A DNA stretch of 64,000 nucleotides from Paludisphaera soli (GTDB lineage: Bacteria > Planctomycetota > Planctomycetia > Isosphaerales > Isosphaeraceae). Below, piece by piece: positions 34,639-43,924 of the stretch. The position numbers and the translations under genes are program-made. The notes beneath the pieces are model-generated. The model was not told the DNA's origin. It saw only the letters and a program-made list of their open reading frames with translations, and ran no database searches. Every line of letters starts with the position of its first letter. Within the stretch, counting starts at the first letter, position 1. The stretch is taken from positions 124,001-188,000 of the forward strand of contig NZ_JAALJI010000013.1 of NCBI RefSeq assembly GCF_011064595.1, in the 5' to 3' direction.

Positions 34639-36357
34639 ATGCAGTACAACCCGGCCAACCCGCTGATCGTCCAGGGGGACAAGACGATCCTCCTGGAAGT
34701 GGACAACCCGCTGCACGCCGAGGCCCGCGACGCGATCGCCCCGTTCGCGGAACTGGAGAAGAGCCCCGAGCACATCCACACCTACCGCCTGAGCCCGCTC
34801 TCGCTCTGGAACGCGGCCGCGGCCGGCCTGACCGCGGAGGAGATGGTCTCGCGCCTGGAGACCTTCTCAAAGTTCCCGCTGCCGACGAACCTGCCGGCCG
34901 ACCTCCGCGACATGGTGGGCCGCTACGGGCGGGTGAAGCTCCAGCGCGTCGAGGGTGAACTCCGGCTGATCGCCGCCGACCAGCCCCTGATCGAGGAGCT
35001 TGCGCGACAGAAAGGCGTCCGCGAATACCTGGGCCAGCGGATCGACCCGACGAGCTTCGCCGTCGACGACCTGGACCGAGGGGTGCTCAAGCAGGGCCTG
35101 ATCGCGGTCGGCTACCCGGCCGAGGACCTCGCGGGATACGCCCAGGGCGCCGCGATGGCCGTCGAGCTTCGCGAGGTGGCCAAGTCCGGCGCCCCGTTCA
35201 CGGTGCGGGACTATCAGCGCGGGGCGGTCGACACCTTTCACGCGGGCGGCGACGTGAAGGGGGGATCGGGCGTCATCGTCCTCCCCTGCGGCGCGGGCAA
35301 GACGATCGTGGGGATCGCCGCCCTGTGCGCCATCAAGACCGAGACCCTCGTCCTGACGACGAGCACCACGTCCGTGGAGCAGTGGCGGCGGGAGATCCTC
35401 GACAAGACGGACCTCGACGAGTCGCAGGTCGCCACCTACACCGGCGAATCCAAGGCGATCGCGCCGGTGACCCTGGCGACCTACCAGATCGTCACCTACC
35501 GCCCCAAGAAGGACGGCGACTTCCCCCACTTCGGCCTGTTCAACAGCCGCGACTGGGGCCTGATCATCTACGACGAGGTGCACCTCCTGCCGGCCCCGGT
35601 CTTCCGAATCACGGCCGACATCCAGGCCCGCCGACGCCTGGGCCTGACCGCGACCCTCGTCCGCGAGGACCACCGCGAGGAGGACGTCTTCAGCCTCATC
35701 GGCCCCAAGAAGTACGACGTCCCCTGGCGGGTCCTGGAGTCGAAGGGGTGGATCGCCGAGGCCCAGTGCCACGAGATCCGCCTGAGCTTGCCGCCGAACC
35801 TCCGCATGGAATACGCCATCGCCGAGTGGCGCGACAAGTTCCGGCTGGCGAGCGAGAACCCGGTCAAGGAGGACCTGATCGAGCAGCTGCTCACCCGCCA
35901 CGACCACCCCGAGGATCGGGTGCTCATCATCGGCCAGTACATCAAGCAGCTCCGACGGATCGCCGACCGTTTCGACATCCCGCTGATCACCGGCGCGACG
36001 ACCAACAACGAGCGCGAGGACCTCTACGCCCGGTTCCGCACCGGCGCGGTCCGCAAGCTGGTGCTCTCGAAGGTCGGCAACTTCGCGATCGACCTGCCGG
36101 ACGCGAACGTGATGATCCAGATCTCCGGGACCTTCGGCAGCCGCCAGGAGGAGGCCCAACGGCTGGGGCGGATCCTCCGTCCCAAGGAGGCGGAGCGGCC
36201 CGCCTGCTTCTACTCGCTGATCACCCGCGACACCCGCGAGATGGACTTCGCCCACCACCGCCAGCTTTTCCTGACGGAGCAGGGCTACAGCTACGAGATC
36301 CTCGACGAGTCCGAATTGAGCGCGCAGATCCTGCAGGAGTCGAAGGCCACGGGCTGA
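34639..36357 (+). CDS. XPB/Ssl2-like DNA repair helicase (SF2)
   Basis: A 572-residue superfamily-2 helicase of the bacterial XPB group. The N-terminal 190 residues form the XPB-type damage-recognition-like region. Motif I is LPCGAGKT (about 215-222), motif II DEVH (312-315), motif III GLTATLVRED (the RED motif of XPB, about residues 332-341), and motif VI is represented by EEAQRLGRILRPKE. It is the first of three same-strand genes with short spacings (58 and 16 bases), probably a repair operon. Eukaryotic XPB opens DNA in nucleotide excision repair; in bacteria its role is poorly defined. Confidence 0.93.
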   Translation: MQYNPANPLIVQGDKTILLEVDNPLHAEARDAIAPFAELEKSPEHIHTYRLSPLSLWNAAAAGLTAEEMVSRLETFSKFPLPTNLPADLRDMVGRYGRVKLQRVEGELRLIAADQPLIEELARQKGVREYLGQRIDPTSFAVDDLDRGVLKQGLIAVGYPAEDLAGYAQGAAMAVELREVAKSGAPFTVRDYQRGAVDTFHAGGDVKGGSGVIVLPCGAGKTIVGIAALCAIKTETLVLTTSTTSVEQWRREILDKTDLDESQVATYTGESKAIAPVTLATYQIVTYRPKKDGDFPHFGLFNSRDWGLIIYDEVHLLPAPVFRITADIQARRRLGLTATLVREDHREEDVFSLIGPKKYDVPWRVLESKGWIAEAQCHEIRLSLPPNLRMEYAIAEWRDKFRLASENPVKEDLIEQLLTRHDHPEDRVLIIGQYIKQLRRIADRFDIPLITGATTNNEREDLYARFRTGAVRKLVLSKVGNFAIDLPDANVMIQISGTFGSRQEEAQRLGRILRPKEAERPACFYSLITRDTREMDFAHHRQLFLTEQGYSYEILDESELSAQILQESKATG

Positions 36358-36415
36358 CGCCCGGCCCGGCCGCACGCCCCCTCGCCCCGAACCGACACCG
36401 ACCTGGACCCGCCCG

Positions 36416-36640
36416 ATGACGCGAGCCAACGCCCGGACCCCCGTCAAGCTCCACAAGAACGTGACCCTGATCCGCACCTCGGAGCCGGTGATCGCGGAGG
36501 AGCTGCTCGCGCGGAAGTCGCTCGGCCGCCTCATCCTCGCCCGGCTCTCGGAGACCGTCCTCCTGGTGAAGCCCGACGAGGCCGACGCCGCCGTCGACGA
36601 GCTGCGGAAGATGGGCCACACACCGCGGGTCGCACGCTGA
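36416..36640 (+). CDS. Small protein in the XPB operon, unknown
   Basis: A 74-residue basic N-terminus followed by an alpha/beta-looking stretch (NVTLIRTSEPVIAEELLARK, then RLILARLSETVLLVKPDE, then ADAAVDELRKMGHTPRV). It lies between the XPB-like helicase and the Helicase_C_3-like protein on the same strand, so a co-transcribed partner is likely. I do not recognise the family. The reading frame matches its neighbours in codon use, which supports a real gene. Confidence 0.7.
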   Translation: MTRANARTPVKLHKNVTLIRTSEPVIAEELLARKSLGRLILARLSETVLLVKPDEADAAVDELRKMGHTPRVAR

Positions 36641-36656
36641 GGCGAGGTAAAATCCG

Positions 36657-38960
36657 ATGGCCTCGATACCCAGCACGGGGACGCCCGCCGATCGGCCGGG
36701 ACGCCCCGCCAGCCCGTTCCCGGAGGACGCCGACCCCCGGTTCGTCTTCCGCACTTTACTCGGCCGCACGCCGCTGGCCTTCCTCCGCGGCATCGCAGCC
36801 GGGCGAGGCCACGAGTCCGAGGCCGTCCGCGCCCCGACGCTGGCCGGCGAGCTGACCGATCAGCTCGACGACATGCTCTCGCTGGCCGCCGTCCGCAAGG
36901 AACTCTCCGACGAGGACCGCCTGGCCCTGGGACTGTTCGGCCTGACCGAGTCCAGGAGCTGGCCCCTGGCCGGCCTCCGCCACACCCTGAAGGCCCTGGC
37001 GGTCGACGCCGACGCGGTGATCGCCGGGCTCGTCCGACGCGGGCTGCTCGCCGTCGACCTCCCCCCCGAGATCGAGGCGGCCGACCCGTCGCATGCGATC
37101 ACGGCCGAGGCTTCCGGAGACCTGGAGATCTGGGCCCACCCGTCGCTGACCTCGGGCGGGCGGCCCCGACTGCCGGCCGAACCCCCTGCCGCGACCGCCG
37201 GCTCGGTGGTCCAGGTCCGCGAATCCGACGGCCTGGAGCCGATCCTCCGCCTCGCCGCGCTCTGGCAACGGACCGGGGCCGGGCCGCTGCGACGCACTCA
37301 GCAGGGCGTCCTCTACAAGCGCGACCGCGAGCGGATCGAGGAGGACGGCGTCCTCTCGGCGGCCGTCGACGACGCGCTCGTGGAGCTGCCCGCCCTGCCG
37401 ACCCTCTGGATCGGCCTGGCCCGCCGCGTGGGGCTGATCCACGTCGATCCCGGCGACGAGTCGCTCCAGGCCGCGCCGGCCGAGTTCTGGACCGAGAACG
37501 CCGTGCATCTCCCCCAGATGATCGCCTCGGCCTGGCTGGGCATCCGATCCTGGAACGAATGGGCCGACCCGACGCCGACCGCCGACGGACCGGCCCCCGG
37601 CCCGCCGCTGGCCTTCCTCCGCCCGGCCGCCTTGCTCTGGCTGGCCACCCTGGAGCCCGACGCCTGGACGACGCTCGACGACCTGGCCGCGAGGCTGGAC
37701 GCCGTGGCCCCCGGCTGGGAGCGGATCACCTTCGAGGACCCCGCGAGCCCGGCCGCGACGAACCCCCGGCGCCTCAAGAACCCGAACCGGCGCGGCCCCG
37801 CGCTCACCCGCGAGGCCCAGGCGGCTCGGGTCCTGGAGCGAATCCTCCTGGGCGGGGCCTACGCCCTGGGGCTCGTCCGGGTCGGCGAGGAGAAGGAGAC
37901 GAACCGGCGCGCCGTCCAGCTCACGCCGCTGGGCCGCTACGTCCTGGCGGTCGGCCCCCCGCCGCCGCCCCGCCCCACGTTCGAGCACTTCCTGTTCGTC
38001 CAGCCGAACCTGGAGGTCATCGCCTATCGCCAGGGCCTGACCCCCCCGCTGGTCGGTCGGCTCAGCCGGTTCGCCTGGTGGTCCAAGATCGGCGCGGCGG
38101 TCGAATTGAGGCTGACGCAGGAGTCGATCGCCCTGGGCCTGGAGTGGGGGCTCACGGCCTCGCAGATCCTCGACGTCCTCTCGCAGCACAGCCAGCGTGC
38201 GTTGCCGGGGAGCGTGAAGGACGCCGTCGACCGCTGGGCCGATCGTCGCGAGCAGGTGACCTTCTACTCGGCCGCGACCCTGATCGAGTTCAACACCCGC
38301 GCCGAGCGCGACCAGGCGATGATCTCGTGGGAGGCCGAGGGCGCCCCCCGACGCCCGTTCGTCGCCGTGGGCGACCGCTTCCTGCTGGTCGAGAACGCGC
38401 AGGAGATCCCGACGGCCCGCATCAGCACGACCGCCTCGCGGGACTACAGACTCCCCCCCGAGCGCTGCGTGGCCGTCGAGGCCGACGGCGTGACCCTGAC
38501 GCTCGACCCCGCCCGATCCGACCTCCTCGTCGAGGCCGAGCTGGCGCGGTTCGCCGACGAAGGGCCGCCGCCGTCCTCCGCGCCGTCGCGGGCCGGGGGC
38601 GCCAGGCGGAAGTTCCTGGTGTCCGGCGCGTCGCTCGACCGCGCGGCCGACGCGGGCCTGACGCCCCCGATCCTCGCGGACTGGTTCCGCCGCCGCACTG
38701 GCGAGGGGCCCCCCCCCGCCGTCCGGCTGATGATGCGGCCCGCCCCGACGAGCGGCGGGGCGAAGCCCTGGCCCGCCCGCCGGCTGCTGATCCTGACCGC
38801 CCCGTCGGCCGACCTGCTCGACGGCGTGCTCCAGCATCCCGAGACCCGGCCCCTGCTGGGCGACCGCCTGGGCCCGGTCTCGGCCGTCGTCCCCGAGGAG
38901 TCGATCGACCGCCTGCGCATCGCCCTTCGGGCCTTCGGCCTGGAGTTCGAGCTGGGCTGA
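36657..38960 (+). CDS. Helicase-associated protein, Helicase_C_3-like (XPB N-terminal type)
   Basis: A 767-residue protein without helicase motifs. Residues about 430-600 match the helicase-associated module found beside bacterial XPB genes: FEHFLFVQPNLEVIAYRQGL, GRLSRFAWWSKIGAAVELRL, WGLTASQILDVLSQHSQRAL and ATLIEFNTRAERDQAM. The rest has a helical N-terminus and Pro/Ala-rich linkers (one at about 640-660). It follows the small gene after 16 bases. Members usually accompany XPB and may act as its DNA-binding or accessory partner; this is by context. Confidence 0.82.
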   Translation: MASIPSTGTPADRPGRPASPFPEDADPRFVFRTLLGRTPLAFLRGIAAGRGHESEAVRAPTLAGELTDQLDDMLSLAAVRKELSDEDRLALGLFGLTESRSWPLAGLRHTLKALAVDADAVIAGLVRRGLLAVDLPPEIEAADPSHAITAEASGDLEIWAHPSLTSGGRPRLPAEPPAATAGSVVQVRESDGLEPILRLAALWQRTGAGPLRRTQQGVLYKRDRERIEEDGVLSAAVDDALVELPALPTLWIGLARRVGLIHVDPGDESLQAAPAEFWTENAVHLPQMIASAWLGIRSWNEWADPTPTADGPAPGPPLAFLRPAALLWLATLEPDAWTTLDDLAARLDAVAPGWERITFEDPASPAATNPRRLKNPNRRGPALTREAQAARVLERILLGGAYALGLVRVGEEKETNRRAVQLTPLGRYVLAVGPPPPPRPTFEHFLFVQPNLEVIAYRQGLTPPLVGRLSRFAWWSKIGAAVELRLTQESIALGLEWGLTASQILDVLSQHSQRALPGSVKDAVDRWADRREQVTFYSAATLIEFNTRAERDQAMISWEAEGAPRRPFVAVGDRFLLVENAQEIPTARISTTASRDYRLPPERCVAVEADGVTLTLDPARSDLLVEAELARFADEGPPPSSAPSRAGGARRKFLVSGASLDRAADAGLTPPILADWFRRRTGEGPPPAVRLMMRPAPTSGGAKPWPARRLLILTAPSADLLDGVLQHPETRPLLGDRLGPVSAVVPEESIDRLRIALRAFGLEFELG

Positions 38961-38981
38961 AGTCGACCGGGCCTCGCGGCC

Positions 38982-39677
38982 TCAGAGCGCCTTCAGCTTG
39001 AGGTTGCGGAACTCCACCCGGCCGCCGTCGACCTCCAGGCCGATGTAGCCCCGGGGGACGCCGCAGCCCTTCCATTCGTTGGCGACCGCGCCGTTGACCC
39101 ATAGGGTCACCGATCGGCCCTTGCAGGTGAGTTCATACGTGTTCCATTCGCCGGCCGGCTTCACCCGGGCGTCCTTGACGCCGGGCTCGACCTCGAACGG
39201 CTTGACGACCTGGTTGGCGTAGGTCGCGCCGACCAGCGAGCCCACCCCGGACGCTCCGAGCCGGGCCTCGTGCCAGAGTCCGGCGTCGTTCGAGTTGCGC
39301 ACGTAGACGCCGCCGCTCGCGGGCGCGGACTTGGATTCCGCGTCGGGGACGATCCGCCATTCGACGTGGAGGGTGAAGTCGAGCAGCACCTGGTCCAGCC
39401 GGAGCCACTCGCGGACCGCTCCGGGCGACGTCCCGGCCAGCACGCCGGTCGCGGCGTCTAGCTTCCAGGGCGAGTCCTCGACGAGGTCGCCGCCGGCCGG
39501 CATGGGCTCTCGGGTCCAGGCGTCCAGCCCCGCCCCCGAGGGGGCGAGCAGGTCGCTCCAGCCGGCGGGGTCGGCCTCCAGGGCGCTCGGGACGTCGGCC
39601 GCTTCGTCGGCCCGCGCCAGCAGGGTCGTCAACAGGACAAGGAACGCCGGGACTCGACGGATGGACGACATCCTCAT
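38982..39677 (-). CDS. DUF1080 (3-keto-disaccharide hydrolase-like) exported protein
   Basis: A 231-residue exported protein. After a signal peptide (MRMSSIRRVPAFLVLLTTLL...) comes a jelly-roll DUF1080 domain: WSDLLAPSGAGLDAWTREPM, FTLHVEWRIVPDAESKSA, SGGVYVRNSNDAGLWHEARL, NTYELTCKGRSVTLWVNG and PRGYIGLEVDGGRVEFRNLKLK. These proteins are very numerous in planctomycetes and bind or cleave 3-keto-sugars. The ATG at 39677 has GGAGCC upstream. Ends are complete. Confidence 0.9.
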   Translation of the reverse strand: MRMSSIRRVPAFLVLLTTLLARADEAADVPSALEADPAGWSDLLAPSGAGLDAWTREPMPAGGDLVEDSPWKLDAATGVLAGTSPGAVREWLRLDQVLLDFTLHVEWRIVPDAESKSAPASGGVYVRNSNDAGLWHEARLGASGVGSLVGATYANQVVKPFEVEPGVKDARVKPAGEWNTYELTCKGRSVTLWVNGAVANEWKGCGVPRGYIGLEVDGGRVEFRNLKLKAL

Positions 39678-39819
39678 GATCAAGGCTCCTCGATCGGACC
39701 GCCGGGATCGGCCGCCGCGGCCTCGCGCCGGCCTCCAATGGAACCCCATTCTAGCATGACGTTCGCCCCGCCTCGCCCGCCCGGTCGGGGCCGATCCCCT
39801 CGATCTGCCGGGGACGAAG

Positions 39820-40449
39820 CTATGACGACTCTCCGAGTCGCCGGATGAGGAAATCGACGAGCGCGTCGATCGCCGCCGGCTCGTCGCCGACCTCGGGCAC
39901 CCCGATCAGCCGATGGTCGGACAAGGCGGACCACTCGCCCATCCCCACGTAGGCCGCCGCGACCCCGCCCCCGGCCTCGAGGATCTTGCCGAGCTTCGAC
40001 CGAAACGGCGGTTGCAAGAAATGGTTGACCAAGCCGCTTGAGGGGCTCATGAGAGACAGCTCCAGGTAATCGCGACCACGAGCGAGAGAGAGGTCCACCG
40101 GCAGCGAATCAACCACCTTGCCCCCCCTCCGAAATGCGACATCGGCGCTTAAGCCCGAGATCCGGGTCTCTTCGCTTAGTAAGAACACCGGCTCCTCGCC
40201 GATGACGTTGGGGAAGAGCGCGGAGATGGTCGGGACCTTGATCATCCTGGTCCCTCCCGGGCCCTCGACTTCGACCTGGCTGTCGCCGAGGCCGCTCTCC
40301 GTCGGGAGTCGTACGACGGCCCCATCCGGCACCTGGATCTGGATGCCCAGCCGATATCGCGGCCTCCGCAGCACCTGTCGGGTCGCCTCCAGGACCTGCG
40401 CCGCGTTGGACGTCGGGAAGTAAAGCTGGACGCTCAAATCGATGGACAA
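39820..40449 (-). CDS. Hypothetical protein
   Basis: A 209-residue soluble protein beginning LSIDLSVQLYFPTSNAAQV, with TTG at 40449 as the first available start because a TGA lies two codons upstream. The sequence alternates beta- and helix-like segments with a Gly-rich stretch (AGGGVAAAYVGMGEW) and a proposed C-terminal helix (AAIDALVDFLIRRL). No signal peptide, no cysteine. I do not recognise a family. Confidence 0.55.
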   Translation of the reverse strand: MSIDLSVQLYFPTSNAAQVLEATRQVLRRPRYRLGIQIQVPDGAVVRLPTESGLGDSQVEVEGPGGTRMIKVPTISALFPNVIGEEPVFLLSEETRISGLSADVAFRRGGKVVDSLPVDLSLARGRDYLELSLMSPSSGLVNHFLQPPFRSKLGKILEAGGGVAAAYVGMGEWSALSDHRLIGVPEVGDEPAAIDALVDFLIRRLGESS

Positions 40450-40823
40450 CGATCACCCATTCAAGGACGGCCTCGGCCGGATCGACGCTGACGCCCCGAC
40501 TCGATTCGCGACGCCTCGGGCTCGGCGACCGGGAAATCATAACGAGCCATGACCCCCCGTTCGATAGCTCCGTCGTCTCGACCCCACTTCTGACGACGTG
40601 TCCAAGACGTGCGACGTTGAGGATCGATGGCTCGTCCGGGGCGATGCCCGGAAGCTGGTGCAGGCGGGTCAGGACCCCGAGGACCGTCCCACCGGCGGGC
40701 TGCGGGAGGCGGGGAACTCTTGATTCGGGAACCCGAGTCTGATCGAATGTTTATGGCGATCGGGCCGGCCGGGGAGAGCCGGAGGGGACGGGACGAGGTC
40801 CCGACGCGGGGGGTGTCGAGCCG
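40450..40823. other. Intergenic region upstream of alanine dehydrogenase
   Basis: About 370 bases, with promoters for ald (+) and the hypothetical protein (-) expected. A less GC-rich patch is near 40739 (TGATCGAATGTTTATGG). No hairpin, RNA gene or clear promoter was found. Confidence 0.4.
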
Positions 40824-41948
40824 ATGATTGTTGGGGTTCCCAGGGAGATCAAGTCCGACGAATACCGCGTGGCCATGCTCCCCGTCGGCGTCGAGGAACT
40901 GACCCACGGCGGACATCGGGTGATCGTCGAGGCCGGGGCGGGGCAGGGGAGCGGCCTCGCGGACGCCCAGTACGAGGCCGCCGGCGCGACCATCGCGGCC
41001 GAAGCGGCCGAGATCTGGTCCCAGGCCGACCTGATCGTGAAGGTGAAGGAGCCGATGCCGTCGGAGTGGCCCCTGATCCGCTCCGGGCAGACCCTCTTCA
41101 CCTACTTCCACTTCGCCGCCGACGAGGCCCTGACGCGGGCCGTCATCGACAGCGGCGCGACGGCGATCGCCTACGAGACGCTACGCGACGCCAAGGGCGC
41201 CTTGCCGCTGCTGACGCCGATGAGCGAGGTGGCGGGCCGGATGAGCATCCAGCAAGGCGCCAAGTTCCTGGAGCGTCCCCAGGAAGGTCGGGGGATCCTC
41301 CTGGCGGGCGTGCCCGGCGTCGCGCCCGCCGAGGTCGCGGTGCTCGGCGGCGGCGTGGTCGGGTCGAACGCCGCGAAGGTCGCGGCGGGCATGGGGGCCA
41401 ACGTCAAGATCCTCGACGTCAACCTCGATCGGCTCCGCTACCTCGACGACATCATGCCGCCCAACGTCACGACCCTCTACTCGGACCGCCACACGATCCG
41501 CGAGGCCGTGGAGTCGGCCGACCTGGTGGTCGGGGCGGTCCTGGTCGTCGGCGCCCGGGCGCCCCGGCTGGTCCGTCGCGAAGACCTGTCGCGGATGAAG
41601 CCGGGGGCGGTGATCGTCGACGTCGCCATCGACCAGGGGGGCTGCATCGAGACCAGCCGCCCGACCACGCACCACGCACCCACTTACGTCGTCGACGGCG
41701 TCGTCCACTACTGCGTCACCAACATGCCTGGCGCGGTAGGACGGACCAGCACGTACGCCCTCTGCAACGTGACCCTCCCGTACGTCCTCCAGCTCGCGAG
41801 CCTGGGGTGGCGGACCGTCGCTCAGGGCGACCCGGGCGTGGCGGCGGGGGTCAACGTCCACGCCGGTCGCGTCACCAATCAGGCCGTCGCCAAGACCTTC
41901 GGCCTCCCCTTCGACGACTGGAAGGATGGCTCGCCCGTCCGGGGATGA
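40824..41948 (+). CDS. ald: Alanine dehydrogenase
   Basis: A 374-residue NAD-dependent enzyme that interconverts L-alanine with pyruvate and ammonium. The N-terminus MIVGVPREIKSDEYRVAMLP, the substrate-site lysine in VKVKEPMPSEWPLI, FTYFHFAADEALT with its His, the Rossmann glycines VAVLGGGVVGSNAAKVAAGM and the C-terminal ITNMPGAVGRTSTYAL-like segment (CVTNMPGAVGRTSTYALCN) are all present. The nearest gene is unrelated. Confidence 0.96.
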   Translation: MIVGVPREIKSDEYRVAMLPVGVEELTHGGHRVIVEAGAGQGSGLADAQYEAAGATIAAEAAEIWSQADLIVKVKEPMPSEWPLIRSGQTLFTYFHFAADEALTRAVIDSGATAIAYETLRDAKGALPLLTPMSEVAGRMSIQQGAKFLERPQEGRGILLAGVPGVAPAEVAVLGGGVVGSNAAKVAAGMGANVKILDVNLDRLRYLDDIMPPNVTTLYSDRHTIREAVESADLVVGAVLVVGARAPRLVRREDLSRMKPGAVIVDVAIDQGGCIETSRPTTHHAPTYVVDGVVHYCVTNMPGAVGRTSTYALCNVTLPYVLQLASLGWRTVAQGDPGVAAGVNVHAGRVTNQAVAKTFGLPFDDWKDGSPVRG

Positions 41949-42070
41949 GCCGCCCCGATCGCCCCCGACACCCAGTCACCCCGTCGCCCGTCGCCGCTCG
42001 ATCCCGGATCGACGGCGACGGGCCGTTATCCTTCCCCCGCAAGCCTTCCCCAAAGGGAGTCCAGACGACG

Positions 42071-42378
42071 ATGAGCCACGACGAGAACGAGATCAACCCC
42101 GACAACGAACCTGAGATGGACGTCGAGGAGGCGCTGGAGGAGGCCCTCGAACTCGACACCCAGAGCCAGATCTTCCTGGAGATGCGGCGGCAGAACCTCG
42201 AGCTGTTGAAGATCGCCTCCGAGGTCGCCGGCTACTCCGGCCCGCACGGCCCCCTGAAGCCCGGCGACGTCCGCAACGCCCTGCGGAACATCTGGGACGT
42301 CTTCGCGGAGTTCTACTCGTGGATCGACCCCGAGGAGACCCAGGAAGACGACGAAGAAGAGATGGACGAGGACGAGGA

Positions 42379-42382
<4 letters not shown>
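42071..42382 (+). CDS. Highly acidic small protein
   Basis: A 103-residue protein with an acidic N-terminus (NEPEMDVEEALEEALELD), a middle part with a helix and aromatic residues (FLEMRRQNLELLKIASEVAGYSG, NALRNIWDVFAEFYSWID) and a C-terminal tail of almost only Glu and Asp. Its stop overlaps the start of mtnA by four bases (ATGA), so translation is probably coupled. I do not recognise the family; the acidic tail suggests a protein-binding or solubility role. Confidence 0.6.
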
Positions 42383-43512
<1,130 letters not shown>

Positions 43513-43549
43513 CTTTCCACACTCCTTTTCCTCCCATCGGGGACGACTC

Positions 43550-43861
43550 ATGCTGGCCCACAGCGTCTTCTTCTCGCTCCACGACCCCTCGCCAGCCTCC
43601 GTCGACGCCCTGATCGAGGCCTGCAAAACCTACCTCGCCGACCACCCGGGTGTCGTCTTCTTCGGGGTCGGCACCCTGAACAAGGAGCTGACGCGCCCGG
43701 TCAACGACCAGGCGTTCGACGTGGCCCTCCACGTCGTCTTCGACTCGAAGGCGTCGCACGACGTCTATCAGGTGGCCCCCCGGCACATGAAGTTCATCGA
43801 GGAGAACAAGCCGACGTGGAAGCAGGTCCGCGTGTTCGACGCCGACCTCGCACCCGCCTGA
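43550..43861 (+). CDS. Dabb-family (stress-responsive alpha/beta barrel) protein
   Basis: A 103-residue dimeric alpha/beta-barrel protein of the Dabb (PF07876) group: MLAHSVFFSLHDPSPASVD at the start, DVALHVVFDSKASHDVYQVA in the middle and HMKFIEENKPTWKQVRVFDA at the end. Function within the family is mixed and generally unknown. It follows mtnA by 37 bases on the same strand and is followed by a perfect hairpin. Confidence 0.88.
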   Translation: MLAHSVFFSLHDPSPASVDALIEACKTYLADHPGVVFFGVGTLNKELTRPVNDQAFDVALHVVFDSKASHDVYQVAPRHMKFIEENKPTWKQVRVFDADLAPA

Positions 43862-43875
43862 GACGGCGTCCTCGC

Positions 43876-43910
43876 CTTCAAGCGTCGCGGGGAGCCCGCG
43901 ACGCTTGAAG
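43876..43910. terminator. Perfect 16-bp hairpin between converging genes
   Basis: The arms CTTCAAGCGTCGCGGG and CCCGCGACGCTTGAAG pair perfectly around a 3-base loop. It sits between the Dabb gene (+) and the sat-cysC gene (-), so a bidirectional terminator is likely although neither side has a long T-run. Confidence 0.65.
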
Positions 43911-43924
43911 ATTCCCTCGCGCGA

